A stretch of DNA of 64,000 nucleotides from Halalkalibacter oceani (GTDB lineage Bacteria; Bacillota; Bacilli; Bacillales; Bacillaceae_D). Every line of letters starts with the position of its first letter. Within the stretch, counting starts at the first letter, position 1. The position numbers were made by a program, and so were the translations under genes. Positions 42,867 to 51,490 of the stretch are shown here, in pieces. Under the pieces are notes generated by a model that ran no database searches, was not told the origin of the DNA, and was given only the letters and a program-made list of their open reading frames with translations. The stretch covers positions 124,001 to 188,000 of the forward strand of contig NZ_JBEPKD010000001.1 in the NCBI RefSeq assembly GCF_040544555.1, read 5' to 3'.

Positions 42867-42912
42867 AAGGATCGGATCAAGTGCTAGTTAACACTCGATC
42901 CGATCCTTTTCA
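42867..42912 (+). terminator. Terminator of the sugar-acid operon
   Basis: GGATCGGATC and GATCCGATCC, with inner AGTG/CACT, form a long stem followed by TTTTC. Confidence 0.88.
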
Positions 42913-42973
42913 TGTACAAATATTCAGAATAAGGTAAAATAAAGACAGAGCATCGCTCACCAAAACCTTTCCA

Positions 42974-43016
42974 GTGCGAACCCGAAGCGCCCATAAAATC
43001 CCTGGGAGGATCGCAC
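42974..43016 (+). repeat. CRISPR leader palindrome 2
   Basis: GTGCGAACC ... GGATCGCAC with one mismatch, around CATAAAATCCC, 126 nt before array 2. Confidence 0.8.
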
Positions 43017-43142
43017 CAAAAAACGACCGAATTGTGTGCTATTATGTAATAAATGATGAGGGAATTAAGTGAATTCCAACTCAAACAAGCAACATCGCCT
43101 CATTTAGTGAAAATAACTTCAAAAAACTAGGCGATTTTGGCT

Positions 43143-43510
43143 ATCGCACTCTTTGTGAGTGTGTGGATTGAAATTCACCCCCTTATGCCAATTTGGAATA
43201 TAGTCTAAAATCGCACTCTATTGTGAGTGCGTGGATTGAAATTTAATCGTGCAATGGGAGAAGCTTATAACGCAAATCGCACTCTTTGTGGGTGCGTGGA
43301 TTGAAATTCGGTGACGTGTGCTATATTATTCGGCCCCTTTCATCGCACTCTTTGTGAGTGCGTGGATTGAAATGGTGATTAAATGATATATACCAAGTGT
43401 TAAATAAAATAGTTGTTGTCCTCTCTATAAGAGCAGGAATTTTAAAAATTGAATAGTTGGGAACTATAAATATATCTACTACCGCACTTTTTGTGAGTGC
43501 GTGGATTGAA
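43143..43510 (+). CRISPR. CRISPR array 2 (4 good repeats plus degenerate end)
   Basis: Repeats at 43143-43174, 43210-43242 (33 nt, one extra loop base), 43276-43307 and 43342-43373; spacers of 35, 33 and 34 nt. A badly decayed unit lies at about 43414-43445, and a final repeat at 43481-43510 lacks its last two bases and abuts the Fic ribosome binding site. The consensus is ATCGCACTC-TTTGT-GAGTGCG then TGGATTGAAAT. The single-base differences between repeats suggest an old array no longer being renewed. Confidence 0.93.
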
Positions 43511-43525
43511 GGTGAGAAATAACTG

Positions 43526-44260
43526 ATGTCCCTATTTAGTGAAATTGATCGATTAAAGGAAGAATTGGATACTTATCGACCTTTGCCAACAGAGACAATC
43601 CAGTCTCTCAAAAAGGATTTTTTAGTGAAAAATACATACCACTCAAATGCGATTGAAGGAAATACATTAACGATCTATGAAACGAAAGCGATTTTAGAAG
43701 ACGGGGTAACCGTTGGGGGGAAATCGTTAAGAGAGCATTTAGAAATTATTAATCATAGGGAAGCGAGTTTGTATATGGAAGAGCATCTCCATCAACCGCT
43801 ATCTGAAAAGTTCATCAAGGACACTCACGCAATTGTGCTAGCTGGAATTGATCGGGAAGCAGCCGGAACATATCGAAAAGAAGAGGTGCAAATTTCAGGT
43901 GCATCACACAAGGTTACACCAAGCTATCACATTCCAGCGGAAATGAACAACTTGATGAAATGGTATGAAGAAAGTGAGAAACTTCATCCGGTAGAGCGGG
44001 CTAGTCTGCTTCACAGTCAATTTGTAAACATTCATCCGTTCAGAGATGGGAATGGGCGCACGGCACGGTTGCTACTGAATTTTGTATTACTATCTTCTGG
44101 TTACCTGCCTATTATGTTCAAAGTGGAAAATCGAATCAAATACTATGAAGCCTTAGATATAGCTGGCTTCAAAGGGAATTATCAACCATTTATCAGTATG
44201 GTAACTGAATTGGAAAGAGAAAGCTTAAATCAATATTTAGAACTAATTTCAAAAAAATGA
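43526..44260 (+). CDS. Fic domain protein with N-terminal inhibitory helix
   Basis: A 244-residue class II Fic protein. The catalytic motif is HPFRDGNGRT (His170-Arg178), fully intact, so AMP-transfer activity is expected. An inhibitory helix with the S-x3-E-G motif (SNAIEG, Ser40-Glu44) near the N-terminus should clash with ATP and keep the enzyme auto-inhibited. The gene is wedged between arrays: the last repeat of array 2 ends 15 nt before its ATG and supplies part of the ribosome binding site (AAGGTGAG), and the palindrome of array 3 begins 3 nt after its stop. Its target is unknown; toxin or anti-invader roles are possible. Confidence 0.92.
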   Translation: MSLFSEIDRLKEELDTYRPLPTETIQSLKKDFLVKNTYHSNAIEGNTLTIYETKAILEDGVTVGGKSLREHLEIINHREASLYMEEHLHQPLSEKFIKDTHAIVLAGIDREAAGTYRKEEVQISGASHKVTPSYHIPAEMNNLMKWYEESEKLHPVERASLLHSQFVNIHPFRDGNGRTARLLLNFVLLSSGYLPIMFKVENRIKYYEALDIAGFKGNYQPFISMVTELERESLNQYLELISKK

Positions 44261-44263
44261 ACT

Positions 44264-44308
44264 GGTGCGAACCCTAAGCACACATAAAATCCCTAGGGGG
44301 TTCGCACC
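44264..44308 (+). repeat. CRISPR leader palindrome 3
   Basis: GGTGCGAACCC ... GGGTTCGCACC, perfect 11-nt arms, 127 nt before array 3 and 3 nt after the fic stop codon. The whole leader is nearly the same as that of array 5. Confidence 0.88.
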
Positions 44309-44435
44309 AAAATTCTTTTGAAATATGGATAAATTTGTGACAAAATGTAATAAAAAAATATTGAGAAGCAGAACTAAAACAGCCGGAAATTACCAATCCT
44401 AAAAAATAAATGTTATAAATTAGGGGATTTTCGCT

Positions 44436-44537
44436 ATCGCACTCTATATGGGTGCGTGGATTGAAATTCTTTTTTCTTGTCCTTGATATTTGTCACGGTT
44501 CCAGATCGCACTCTATTGTGAGTGCATGGACTGAAAT
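44436..44537 (+). CRISPR. CRISPR array 3 (2 repeats)
   Basis: Repeats at 44436-44467 and 44505-44537 (33 nt), with one 37-nt spacer. The loops are TATAT/G and TATTGT variants and the second repeat ends CATGGACTGAAAT, slightly degenerate as terminal repeats often are. The leader ends in GATTTTCGCT, as in array 1. Confidence 0.85.
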
Positions 44538-44634
44538 CGCTGCCGTGTTACTTGGTCGAACTACGCAGTAACGCTTTTGTTGAAAAAACAAAAGCGCCCG
44601 ATTAAATGAGATATTTAACACATATCTCATTTAT

Positions 44635-44985
44635 CTAAAGGTGGGTGAGAATATTAACGAGTTTACCGAATGGATCTTTTACATAAAAGCGCCGAACCCC
44701 CCATGGCTCCACAACTGGTCCATATTCAATTGGAATCTCTGCTTCTTTTATGCGAGTTAGTGCATTGTCGAGATCATCAACCTCAATTGACAAGTCAGGC
44801 ACAGGTGTTCCTGAACCACCCTCTGCGAGAAAGCTAATTTGAATGTCCATTTTCTCAAGCGAACCGTAAGTTGTAATAAACCCCATATCCATCAGTTGAT
44901 CAAGTCCGAGCACTTCTCCGTAAAAGTACTTTGCTTTAGAAATGTCCTGTGTCTCAACATTGGCAACAATTCGTTTGACCTTCAT
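44635..44985 (-). CDS. VOC (glyoxalase/bleomycin-resistance) family protein
   Basis: A 116-residue single VOC module: VKRIVANVETQDISKAKYFY at the N-terminus, LSIEVDDLDNALTRIKEAEI and the C-terminal VRRFYVKDPFGKLVNIL. The usual first metal histidine is not evident (VANVET), so it may not bind metal. It lies in the middle of the CRISPR region but faces the other way and has its own AGGAGG. Substrate unknown. Confidence 0.85.
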   Translation of the reverse strand: MKVKRIVANVETQDISKAKYFYGEVLGLDQLMDMGFITTYGSLEKMDIQISFLAEGGSGTPVPDLSIEVDDLDNALTRIKEAEIPIEYGPVVEPWGVRRFYVKDPFGKLVNILTHL

Positions 44986-45096
44986 TACTACATCCTCCTA
45001 AATTTTCACTGTGTAATTTTTTACCTATAATCTGTCCCGATAGTTCAATAATACAGTAAATATTATTTATTACACATCATCACTCTGTCACGCACC

Positions 45097-45203
45097 ATCG
45101 CACTCTATATGAGTTCTATGAGTGTGATTATCAAAATGATCAATATCATGGTACGTTTATCGAATATCCGTTCAACCATAATAATGAAATCCCGAAGAAG
45201 TAA
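45097..45203 (+). pseudogene. Solo relict CRISPR repeat and 3' remnant of a lost gene
   Basis: ATCGCACTCTATATGAGT (45097-45114) is the first half of a CRISPR repeat, with a disturbed second half (TCTATGAGTGTGATTATCAAAAT). In the same stretch an open frame from 45111 ends at TAA 45201 with protein-like text (YHGTFIEYPFNHNNEIPKK), followed at once by a terminator. It looks like the C-terminus of a deleted gene joined to array debris. Confidence 0.4.
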
Positions 45204-45234
45204 CTCCAATACAATAGATGGAGTTATTTTTTTA
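45201..45234 (+). terminator. Orphan terminator upstream of the type III operon
   Basis: TAACTCC (45201-45207) and GGAGTTA (45220-45226) followed by TTTTTTT. It would end the transcript of the gene remnant or of array 3. Nothing else is seen up to 45346. Confidence 0.75.
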
Positions 45235-45346
45235 TATCTTTTTTCGTGCGTCAAAATGAGTGGTATTAGAAGGGATTTTGTATAGGGATGTTGAATTATA
45301 TCAAAAATCTGTTTATTTTGGAGTTTATTAGTTGGAGGGATGAAGG

Positions 45347-46204
45347 ATGACTGATGAAATGCGTAAACAGAAACTGATTACTAATATTAAAGTAAACTAT
45401 CGGCAAGTTGAGCAATCGATTGTAAGCCAGCTCTATATGAAACATGATTTACATGGAACAAGCATTGGTTCTGCCCGTGAGGATATTTGGGGGCAGTTGT
45501 TTGACATGATTATCCCAAAGAAATTCGTCATAGAGCATTCTGTCTTTATTATTGACTCGGAAGGGAACATCTCCAGCGAGGTCGATTTAGCTATACTTGA
45601 TGGAACATATACGCCTTATATTTTCCGTTACGGACGTTTGAAATTTATCCCAATCGAAGCCGTAGCTGTTGTGGTGGAATGCAAGAGTCAAAGTCTAAAT
45701 AATGACGGGATCACAAAATGGTGCGATAACTTAACTGAGCTAAAAACCGCAGAAAATTCAATCGCAAGAATAGCTGATCGCATTGCTATTGGCTCTGTTC
45801 CTACACAGAAGTCGACATGTCCTATTCAGATTTTATGTGCATTGAAACCTGAAGTAGATGAGAAGATCAAGCACAAATTTGATTTTGTACTCCTTGCTGT
45901 AAACGATGATGTTGATAAGGGAGGGCGTATTGATATTGAGGATAATACAGGGGGGAACCTGCAAGACTGGTTTAGGAAGCTTAATTTTCATGAAACGAGC
46001 CCTGCTAAAAAAATCTGCAACGAGGAACTCTTAACGGATGTCGAGCTGAAAGATTACGAGGTGAAAGATCAAGATGATACACTTGTATCTTTGCTCACGT
46101 TTAATTTCCAATTGAATCAACTGTTAATGCTAATTAATAACCCTTTGCTGTTCCCGCACCGCGCCTACGCCAAATTATTTAATGCGGAAAGGAAGGATTC
46201 GTGA
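45347..46204 (+). CDS. PD-(D/E)XK nuclease-like protein (DUF6602-type), first gene of the type III operon
   Basis: The 285-residue protein has the plan of DUF6602 proteins: GTSIGSAREDIWGQLFDMII-PKKFVIEHS, then SSEVDLAIL (Asp80) and IEAVAVVVECKS (Glu111-Cys112-Lys113). D ... E-x-K is the PD-(D/E)XK nuclease active site, apparently intact. No CARF or SAVED domain is evident. It starts the operon (GGAGGG upstream) and its TGA overlaps the cas10 ATG, so it is made together with the effector. I infer an ancillary nuclease that could replace the missing HD DNase of Cas10; a sequence match to the family is from memory. Confidence 0.75.
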   Translation: MTDEMRKQKLITNIKVNYRQVEQSIVSQLYMKHDLHGTSIGSAREDIWGQLFDMIIPKKFVIEHSVFIIDSEGNISSEVDLAILDGTYTPYIFRYGRLKFIPIEAVAVVVECKSQSLNNDGITKWCDNLTELKTAENSIARIADRIAIGSVPTQKSTCPIQILCALKPEVDEKIKHKFDFVLLAVNDDVDKGGRIDIEDNTGGNLQDWFRKLNFHETSPAKKICNEELLTDVELKDYEVKDQDDTLVSLLTFNFQLNQLLMLINNPLLFPHRAYAKLFNAERKDS

Positions 46205-48279
46205 TGGGCGACTATGTTGTTGCTGTATCGATTGATAAAGTACAGACATTCCTTTACTATGTGCTGCAGGCATATATCCAGGAAAATCAGGCCAACAGCG
46301 GTACACTTCGGGAGATTGTGAATTCATCTCAGTTGATTTCCGAGACGTTTTTTAGGGACATTGGGATCGAGGGAGAAGAGGGTGAGTTTAGTGACCAGAT
46401 TGAAGATCGACTGCTAACATGCTCAGGCATGTGTATATTCACCACCTCGCTAGATCGAGAACAGATTACAGAGAAGCTGGGTCGATTGTTTCGAAAGTAC
46501 TATCAATCATTTAAAGGCCAGCTGTTAGTTAAATACGCTGTCTTAGAGAAGAAACTTTCGACAGATGAGGATAAGTTAGGGGCGATTACAGAGAGTAAAA
46601 ACCGCCTTAAACAGCGGGATTGCCTGAACGAGATCATATCGAGCCATAGAGATTTGTTATTTCAATTTTGCAGCGTCCCTGAAGGGAATAAACTTCCATT
46701 ATCAAGTGAACCAGATAAAAAATATCCGGCGTTTTCTCGCGATATTAATGCGCTCTATTCCCAACAAGAGTCGGATAACGATAACCATTTTCGTATCGCT
46801 GTTATTAAAGCTGATTTAGATGGTATGGGAGATTTGTTTCAACAACTTGGAGATTACGCGATATATAATGCGATCAGCCAAGTACTGTCCAAATTCATAA
46901 GTCTGGATTATTTACATATGAAGGCGGGGGAATATCAGAAGAAGTATACCGGCTTTAAGCTGTATCCATTATATATGGCCGGGGATGACATCTTCTTCGC
47001 AGTGACTGCGGCTCATTTATTGGAGGGTGTTAGTTTATGTAAAGAGATTTTGGTGCAGCTGAATAAAGAGATAGCCAAACTAAAAACAAACACCAAACTA
47101 CCGCAGCTTTCCATGAGCGTAGGAATTGATTTCACATTCAACCGTGAACCGATTCGGTATTATTATGAGCGAGTGCAGCGTCAATTGGATGAGGCCAAGA
47201 CTTGTTCACGAAACGACAAGGATAAGGTTGAAAAGTCTTCTTATATGAAGATTAGTATTAATGATTATATATTAAAGGATTATGATGCAAAGAAGAAATC
47301 ACCATGGGCTTATTTTATAGATGATATAGCTCTATTGAAAGGAGCCATGAAAAAAGGGTTCGCCGCGCATCATTTTTTATACGGGCTGCTAAGCAAGATT
47401 AGTGACAAGACGATTGGTAGCAGTGAGGTTAAATTCAGCAACGCCGTTCTGTATCATCTATTGCCGGAGCATTTGGATAGCGGCAATAAAGAGCTGAGAG
47501 AGTATGAATTGTTACTGATTGAAAAACTTCTGAGACAGTTGCTTGCCCCAAAAGAAGAACATAGCTATGACAGAAGAGATAATTCGAACCAACAGAAGAA
47601 GTCAGAAAAGGTGTTGAAGTTTGGATTTCGTGAACGTAAACGGTTAGAAAGATATGTGCGTATGCTACTACTATTTTCTGATCAACGTTTTGCTATGGAT
47701 GGAGATAAAGTTCTGCTTACGAGATTTGATTTTGATAAAAAAAGGATAAGAAGCACATTGTTCAATAAACCGTTGAGGTATTTGTATCATCAGAGCTTGT
47801 ATGGTTCCTTGAATAAAAATACTACTATCAAAAAGCATGATGTGCTTCAATTCCGTAATATTTTTACGGTGTCAACAAAGTATAATGCTCCTAATAGACC
47901 TAGGGTTCAAGCATACCGGGACTTACAAATCTCCAGCTCCATGTTTCACCGCTTCAAAAAAATGGACAAGGGTCAAATCGGGACAGTGGCTGAGATGCTT
48001 CAATCCGTGAATGATCGGTCGAAAGAAGATATTAAAAAGCTAGAGGCCCAAAGGAAATCAGATAAGAAAGCACCACCGGGTTTATTCTTTGATGAAAAAG
48101 CTTTTCGCGAAGTCGGAGCTAAAACAAACCTTTGGACGGATGACTATATTGATTCCTTGCTTATTTTCTATCGATTGAATGAGCTATCTATACAGTACAA
48201 AACTTTGTACAGAGATAATAACAACAAAAATAAAAAAGCGAATAAACAACATAGACCATCGAAAGGAGATAAAAGATGA
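46204..48279 (+). CDS. cas10: Cas10, cyclase-type, lacking the HD nuclease domain
   Basis: A 691-residue Cas10 homologue. It begins directly with the first palm-like domain (VAVSIDKVQTFLYYVLQ), so the N-terminal HD domain usual in Csm1 is missing. The catalytic palm has VIKADLDGMGDLF (Asp204, Asp206) and YMAGDDIFFAV, i.e. A-G-D-D (259-262) in place of GGDD; both metal-binding aspartates are kept, so cyclic oligoadenylate synthesis is possible. A basic C-terminal tail ends the protein. It overlaps the nuclease gene upstream and csm3 downstream (ATGA). The alternative start GTG 46201 is also possible. Confidence 0.85.
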   Translation: MGDYVVAVSIDKVQTFLYYVLQAYIQENQANSGTLREIVNSSQLISETFFRDIGIEGEEGEFSDQIEDRLLTCSGMCIFTTSLDREQITEKLGRLFRKYYQSFKGQLLVKYAVLEKKLSTDEDKLGAITESKNRLKQRDCLNEIISSHRDLLFQFCSVPEGNKLPLSSEPDKKYPAFSRDINALYSQQESDNDNHFRIAVIKADLDGMGDLFQQLGDYAIYNAISQVLSKFISLDYLHMKAGEYQKKYTGFKLYPLYMAGDDIFFAVTAAHLLEGVSLCKEILVQLNKEIAKLKTNTKLPQLSMSVGIDFTFNREPIRYYYERVQRQLDEAKTCSRNDKDKVEKSSYMKISINDYILKDYDAKKKSPWAYFIDDIALLKGAMKKGFAAHHFLYGLLSKISDKTIGSSEVKFSNAVLYHLLPEHLDSGNKELREYELLLIEKLLRQLLAPKEEHSYDRRDNSNQQKKSEKVLKFGFRERKRLERYVRMLLLFSDQRFAMDGDKVLLTRFDFDKKRIRSTLFNKPLRYLYHQSLYGSLNKNTTIKKHDVLQFRNIFTVSTKYNAPNRPRVQAYRDLQISSSMFHRFKKMDKGQIGTVAEMLQSVNDRSKEDIKKLEAQRKSDKKAPPGLFFDEKAFREVGAKTNLWTDDYIDSLLIFYRLNELSIQYKTLYRDNNNKNKKANKQHRPSKGDKR

Positions 48280-48998
48280 GCGTGAATACGATCCGACTAA
48301 AAGTGACTACACTTTCTAATCTGTTTATAGGTGGTTCTCCGGGAACATTTGAGATTGGTGGTATTGACCTGTTCACCGTGACTGATCATAATGGCAAGCC
48401 TTATATTCCGGCATCTTCCTTCAAAGGAAGCTTGAGAAGAATTGTGCGGGATCTGAGTAAAAGTTCCGAAGAAGCGAAGTTGATAACGGAAGCCTACCAA
48501 GAGTATTTGCGCACCAAGAAGGAAGAAAGCTCAACCTGGATTGAAGAAATGAAAGAGAAGGATGAGCGATTCCAAAGAGAAAGAGTTGAAAAACGTTTTG
48601 AAGAAGCAATCCATAAAGCATCGGCGGAGTACCTGTTTGGAATGGAAGGATTTAATCATACGCCGAAATTGATCTTTAATGATTTGCAACTAATAGAAAC
48701 AGGCGATGCTGAGGCATTCTCTATTGACTCGAAAAACTCGATAGAGGCCAATGAACCTCATGAAGAACCAAAAGTAGTCGCAAATCCACGAACCTATAAA
48801 ACGGTTCGTCCAGGTGTGGTGTTTTCAGGGGAGATTCATTTTTATATGCTTGATCAGTTAACAGTGCCAAAAGAAGTTACATCGAGATTTATAGAAAATG
48901 CTATCTATCAGTTTAATACCGGGATGTACCGTTTGGGTAATTCCGGAAGTCGCGGATACGGCCGAATACAGGTGGAAGTGAGTCGGGAGGGAGATTGA
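48276..48998 (+). CDS. csm3: Csm3-like Cas7 backbone subunit
   Basis: The 240-residue RAMP protein has the features of Csm3: LFIGGSPGTFEIGGID with Asp31 where Csm3 has its RNA-cutting aspartate, then PYIPASSFKGSLRRIVRDL, and the C-terminal glycine-rich GNSGSRGYGRIQVEV. It should form the crRNA-binding backbone and cut target RNA every six bases. It overlaps cas10 by 4 nt. A charged insert (EEMKEKDERFQRERVEKRFEE) after about residue 75 is longer than I would expect. Confidence 0.85.
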   Translation: MSVNTIRLKVTTLSNLFIGGSPGTFEIGGIDLFTVTDHNGKPYIPASSFKGSLRRIVRDLSKSSEEAKLITEAYQEYLRTKKEESSTWIEEMKEKDERFQRERVEKRFEEAIHKASAEYLFGMEGFNHTPKLIFNDLQLIETGDAEAFSIDSKNSIEANEPHEEPKVVANPRTYKTVRPGVVFSGEIHFYMLDQLTVPKEVTSRFIENAIYQFNTGMYRLGNSGSRGYGRIQVEVSREGD

Positions 48999-48999
48999 T

Positions 49000-50022
49000 T
49001 TGACTGAAACTGTGACCTATAAAGTAGAGATGTCGCTAACGGGACGGCTTACGCAGCTGCCAGATTCTCAGAGAATATTTGGCGCTTTAATTTATATGTA
49101 TGCGGAGCAATATTCTTCGGAGCGGGCAACGTTGCTGGTTTCTAAGATTAGGGAGGGAGAGTTCTACTTCTCTTTGTCCAATATGCTGCCTCGCGATTAT
49201 TTTCCTTCTCCCCAAACTTACTTGCTGGATCCACCGACTGGACAGCCATCTGATCGGTCTGATAGCAAGAAGGACAAAAAGACCTATAAAGCAATAAAGG
49301 ATCGCACCTTCATGAAATTGGCGGAGATTTATAAGGCAATGGACAACCCGAACCATGCAGACCAACTATATCCCTTTGCGTGCATAGAGTCCTCCCAACA
49401 GATTCACGCGGCGATTGACAGTCTCAGGTATGACATACCAGGACTAGATCCCAATGTGTACTCCGTACCAGAAGTCAACGTCGTCGAAGTATTAGAGGAA
49501 GGAAAAAAGGAGATCGTTTCTGAATTTTCGTTTTATCTATGCGCCGATAAATGTGACGAGAGTGCTGAATTGTTAGATGTTCTACAACTTGCAAAAGAGA
49601 GTAAAAGACGTTTTTTCCTGGGGGCAAGAGCATCCCAAGGCTTTAATACATTTATAGTGAATCGCATACAATCTTTGGAGGGGGAGAATTCAGCTGATCA
49701 GCCAAATACCTATTTGAATCTGGGGATGCTATTACCCCAGAGAATTGATTTCGAAGAATCGTCACTAAAGCTTTTTACTTCGGAAAGGCGCACCTACCAT
49801 TCAGCAGGAGGATGGGATAAGGAGTTCTCTGGTCAGTTTATCAGCTTTATTGATGCGGGAAGCATAATTTTGGTGACGAAAGATCGGAAAAAAGCTGGCA
49901 GCTCAATCCTATCACCATTTAATCCAAAGGATAAACCGCGGGATATCGTGTTTGGTAATGCCTTTTTACTCCCACTCCACAGCGAAAGGAGGAAACATTA
50001 TGACACCCCAGCTACTTCGTAA
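49000..50022 (+). CDS. csm4: Csm4-like Cas5 subunit
   Basis: The 340-residue protein starts at TTG 49000, after GGGAGGGAG and 1 nt past the csm3 stop. It has the Csm4 N-terminal pattern RLTQLPDSQRIFGALIYMYAEQ and SLSNMLPRDYFPSP, a central RRFFLGARASQGFNTF glycine loop and a Csm4-like C-terminus (SFIDAGSIILV ... NAFLLPL). In type III-A complexes Csm4 caps the 5' handle of the crRNA and contacts Cas10. It overlaps the next gene by 23 nt. Confidence 0.8.
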   Translation: MTETVTYKVEMSLTGRLTQLPDSQRIFGALIYMYAEQYSSERATLLVSKIREGEFYFSLSNMLPRDYFPSPQTYLLDPPTGQPSDRSDSKKDKKTYKAIKDRTFMKLAEIYKAMDNPNHADQLYPFACIESSQQIHAAIDSLRYDIPGLDPNVYSVPEVNVVEVLEEGKKEIVSEFSFYLCADKCDESAELLDVLQLAKESKRRFFLGARASQGFNTFIVNRIQSLEGENSADQPNTYLNLGMLLPQRIDFEESSLKLFTSERRTYHSAGGWDKEFSGQFISFIDAGSIILVTKDRKKAGSSILSPFNPKDKPRDIVFGNAFLLPLHSERRKHYDTPATS

Positions 50023-50809
50023 ATATAAATATCGATTGAAAACTTACTCAACACTGATTCTATCTCCAAGGGATCACCAGGGCTTCTATAAAGCGGCAGG
50101 CGATTTCGTACCGGAAGATATGCAGGTTTCCGAGCATGTGAACAAGAAAACAGTTAATATCATTTATCCGTTCTACCAGTACGGGACTTATCCACGATAC
50201 TCGCCTGCAGCGACGCAATATTATATTCCTGGTTCCTCTATTAAAGGAGCTTTGCCACGTATTGGAGCAGAGGAAGGCAAACCTTCATTGATGATAGATG
50301 ATATTAGAGTGAAGAGCGAGGATATTCAGCTATATCAACTGCAAAAAGTACAGAACATATCCAAAGAGGATACACCAACTGAAATTGCCGAGTTCTTTCC
50401 CAATGTTGCTGTAGAGATGCTTAGAGCGGACGCGGAATATGCCGGGGAACTTTTTTATAATATGTCAAAATCAAAAAACAAGCCAGAATGTTATTTTAGA
50501 GAGACAGATCAAGCTACAAAGACCAAGCTTAAGCAGTTGGTTCAGAGAATCAATGGGATATATAATCAGGTAAAAAAAGAAGAGGACATGCACATCTTGA
50601 ATGAACTGCGGACAAACATCCAAGCGATTTTGAATGATTCGAAAACTGACAGCAACAATCAATTTTTATTCTTACTTGGCGGTTACAAAGGACTCATGCT
50701 TTCGGCAATATCAACCAAAGATGACTACAACAGTGCGATTTATTTGGACAAGCCAAAGAGACTGCCTCATGGACTGGTTCAAGTAACATTGGAGCAGAGT
50801 AGTGAGTAA
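50000..50809 (+). CDS. csm5: Csm5-like RAMP subunit
   Basis: A 269-residue RAMP protein starting at ATG 50000 (AAAGGAGGAAA upstream, inside the end of csm4). YKYRLKTYSTLILSPRD is the N-terminal RAMP strand and YYIPGSSIKGALPRIG the Csm5/Csm3-type loop. It is shorter than typical Csm5 (about 350-400 residues), mainly at the C-terminus, and lacks a clear C-terminal glycine-rich loop. Csm5 normally sits at the 3' end of the crRNA. It ends the operon; no Csm2 or Csm6 follows. Confidence 0.72.
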   Translation: MTPQLLRKYKYRLKTYSTLILSPRDHQGFYKAAGDFVPEDMQVSEHVNKKTVNIIYPFYQYGTYPRYSPAATQYYIPGSSIKGALPRIGAEEGKPSLMIDDIRVKSEDIQLYQLQKVQNISKEDTPTEIAEFFPNVAVEMLRADAEYAGELFYNMSKSKNKPECYFRETDQATKTKLKQLVQRINGIYNQVKKEEDMHILNELRTNIQAILNDSKTDSNNQFLFLLGGYKGLMLSAISTKDDYNSAIYLDKPKRLPHGLVQVTLEQSSE

Positions 50810-51029
50810 TTCAACGGTATTCCATTTGTGATTCGATTAGAATATTGTGAATTCATACAATTGCCGAATTATCTTGATTGGATTCCAATGGATTAATAGA
50901 AGAATCACAAGGAGAGTAGTAGATTTAACGAACTCTACTCCATGCTTTATGCGGCACGACGTGTTAAAAAGGTCGAAACTAACCTCACTTTTATCTGGAG
51001 ACAAGTGTGTGGATGTTTGTAAGGAAAAT
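50810..51029 (+). other. Stretch between csm5 and the leader of array 4
   Basis: No convincing gene or terminator. A 68-codon frame from 50847 runs into the leader palindrome and has no ribosome binding site. Confidence 0.5.
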
Positions 51030-51074
51030 GGTGCGGACCCAAAGCAAACATAAAATCCCTGGCAGGTTCGCACC
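51030..51074 (+). repeat. CRISPR leader palindrome 4
   Basis: GGTGCGGACCC ... AGGTTCGCACC around CATAAAATCCC, 122 nt before array 4. Confidence 0.82.
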
Positions 51075-51196
51075 AAAAAATAATTGAACTGTGTAAATAT
51101 GTAAAATAACAGCGGAAGAATTTTAATAAATGAATAAAACTGATGGATATTTTCTAGGGCAATACATTTTTTTCGTTATTGGTATAATATTTCGCT

Positions 51197-51346
51197 GTTG
51201 CACTTTATATGAGTGCATGGATTGAAATTGAAGTCATAACCATAACACAGGAATCGGAGAATTATGTTGCACTCTCTATGAGTGCATGGATTGAAATTTT
51301 TACAAGTTAATCCTTATACACCACGCTTCAGTTGCACTCTATATGA
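51197..51346 (+). CRISPR. CRISPR array 4 (2 repeats plus a truncated third)
   Basis: Repeats at 51197-51228 and 51266-51297, and a 16-nt half repeat at 51331-51346; spacers of 37 and 33 nt. Here the stem is TGCACTC/GAGTGCA, i.e. the outer C-G pair of the other arrays has become T-A on both sides (first repeat also has a T in the arm). It lies between the type III operon and cas6. Confidence 0.9.
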
Positions 51347-51490
51347 TCATTGCAGCTGTTCGAGAATGAGATACCAAACAGTTGTAGTTCAAAATGGTTA
51401 TATATTAATTGAGTTTTTTCTCTTTCTAATTCAGAACAGGAAGAGGATAAAGTTTAATTTTCACTATGAATATTTTTCTTAACACCGGGG

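Noticed and set aside
43414..43445. A fifth regular repeat in array 2
   Set aside because: Only a faint match (CCTCT...AGAG and GGAAT) remains; treated as decay between the good repeats and the last one.
44572..44596. Terminator for the VOC gene at 44635
   Set aside because: The 10-bp stem CGCTTTTGTT/AACAAAAGCG is perfect but has no T tract on either strand and overlaps nothing transcribed with certainty.
50847..51053. 68-codon frame after csm5 as a missing Csm2
   Set aside because: No ribosome binding site, basic irregular composition, and the end lies inside the conserved leader palindrome.
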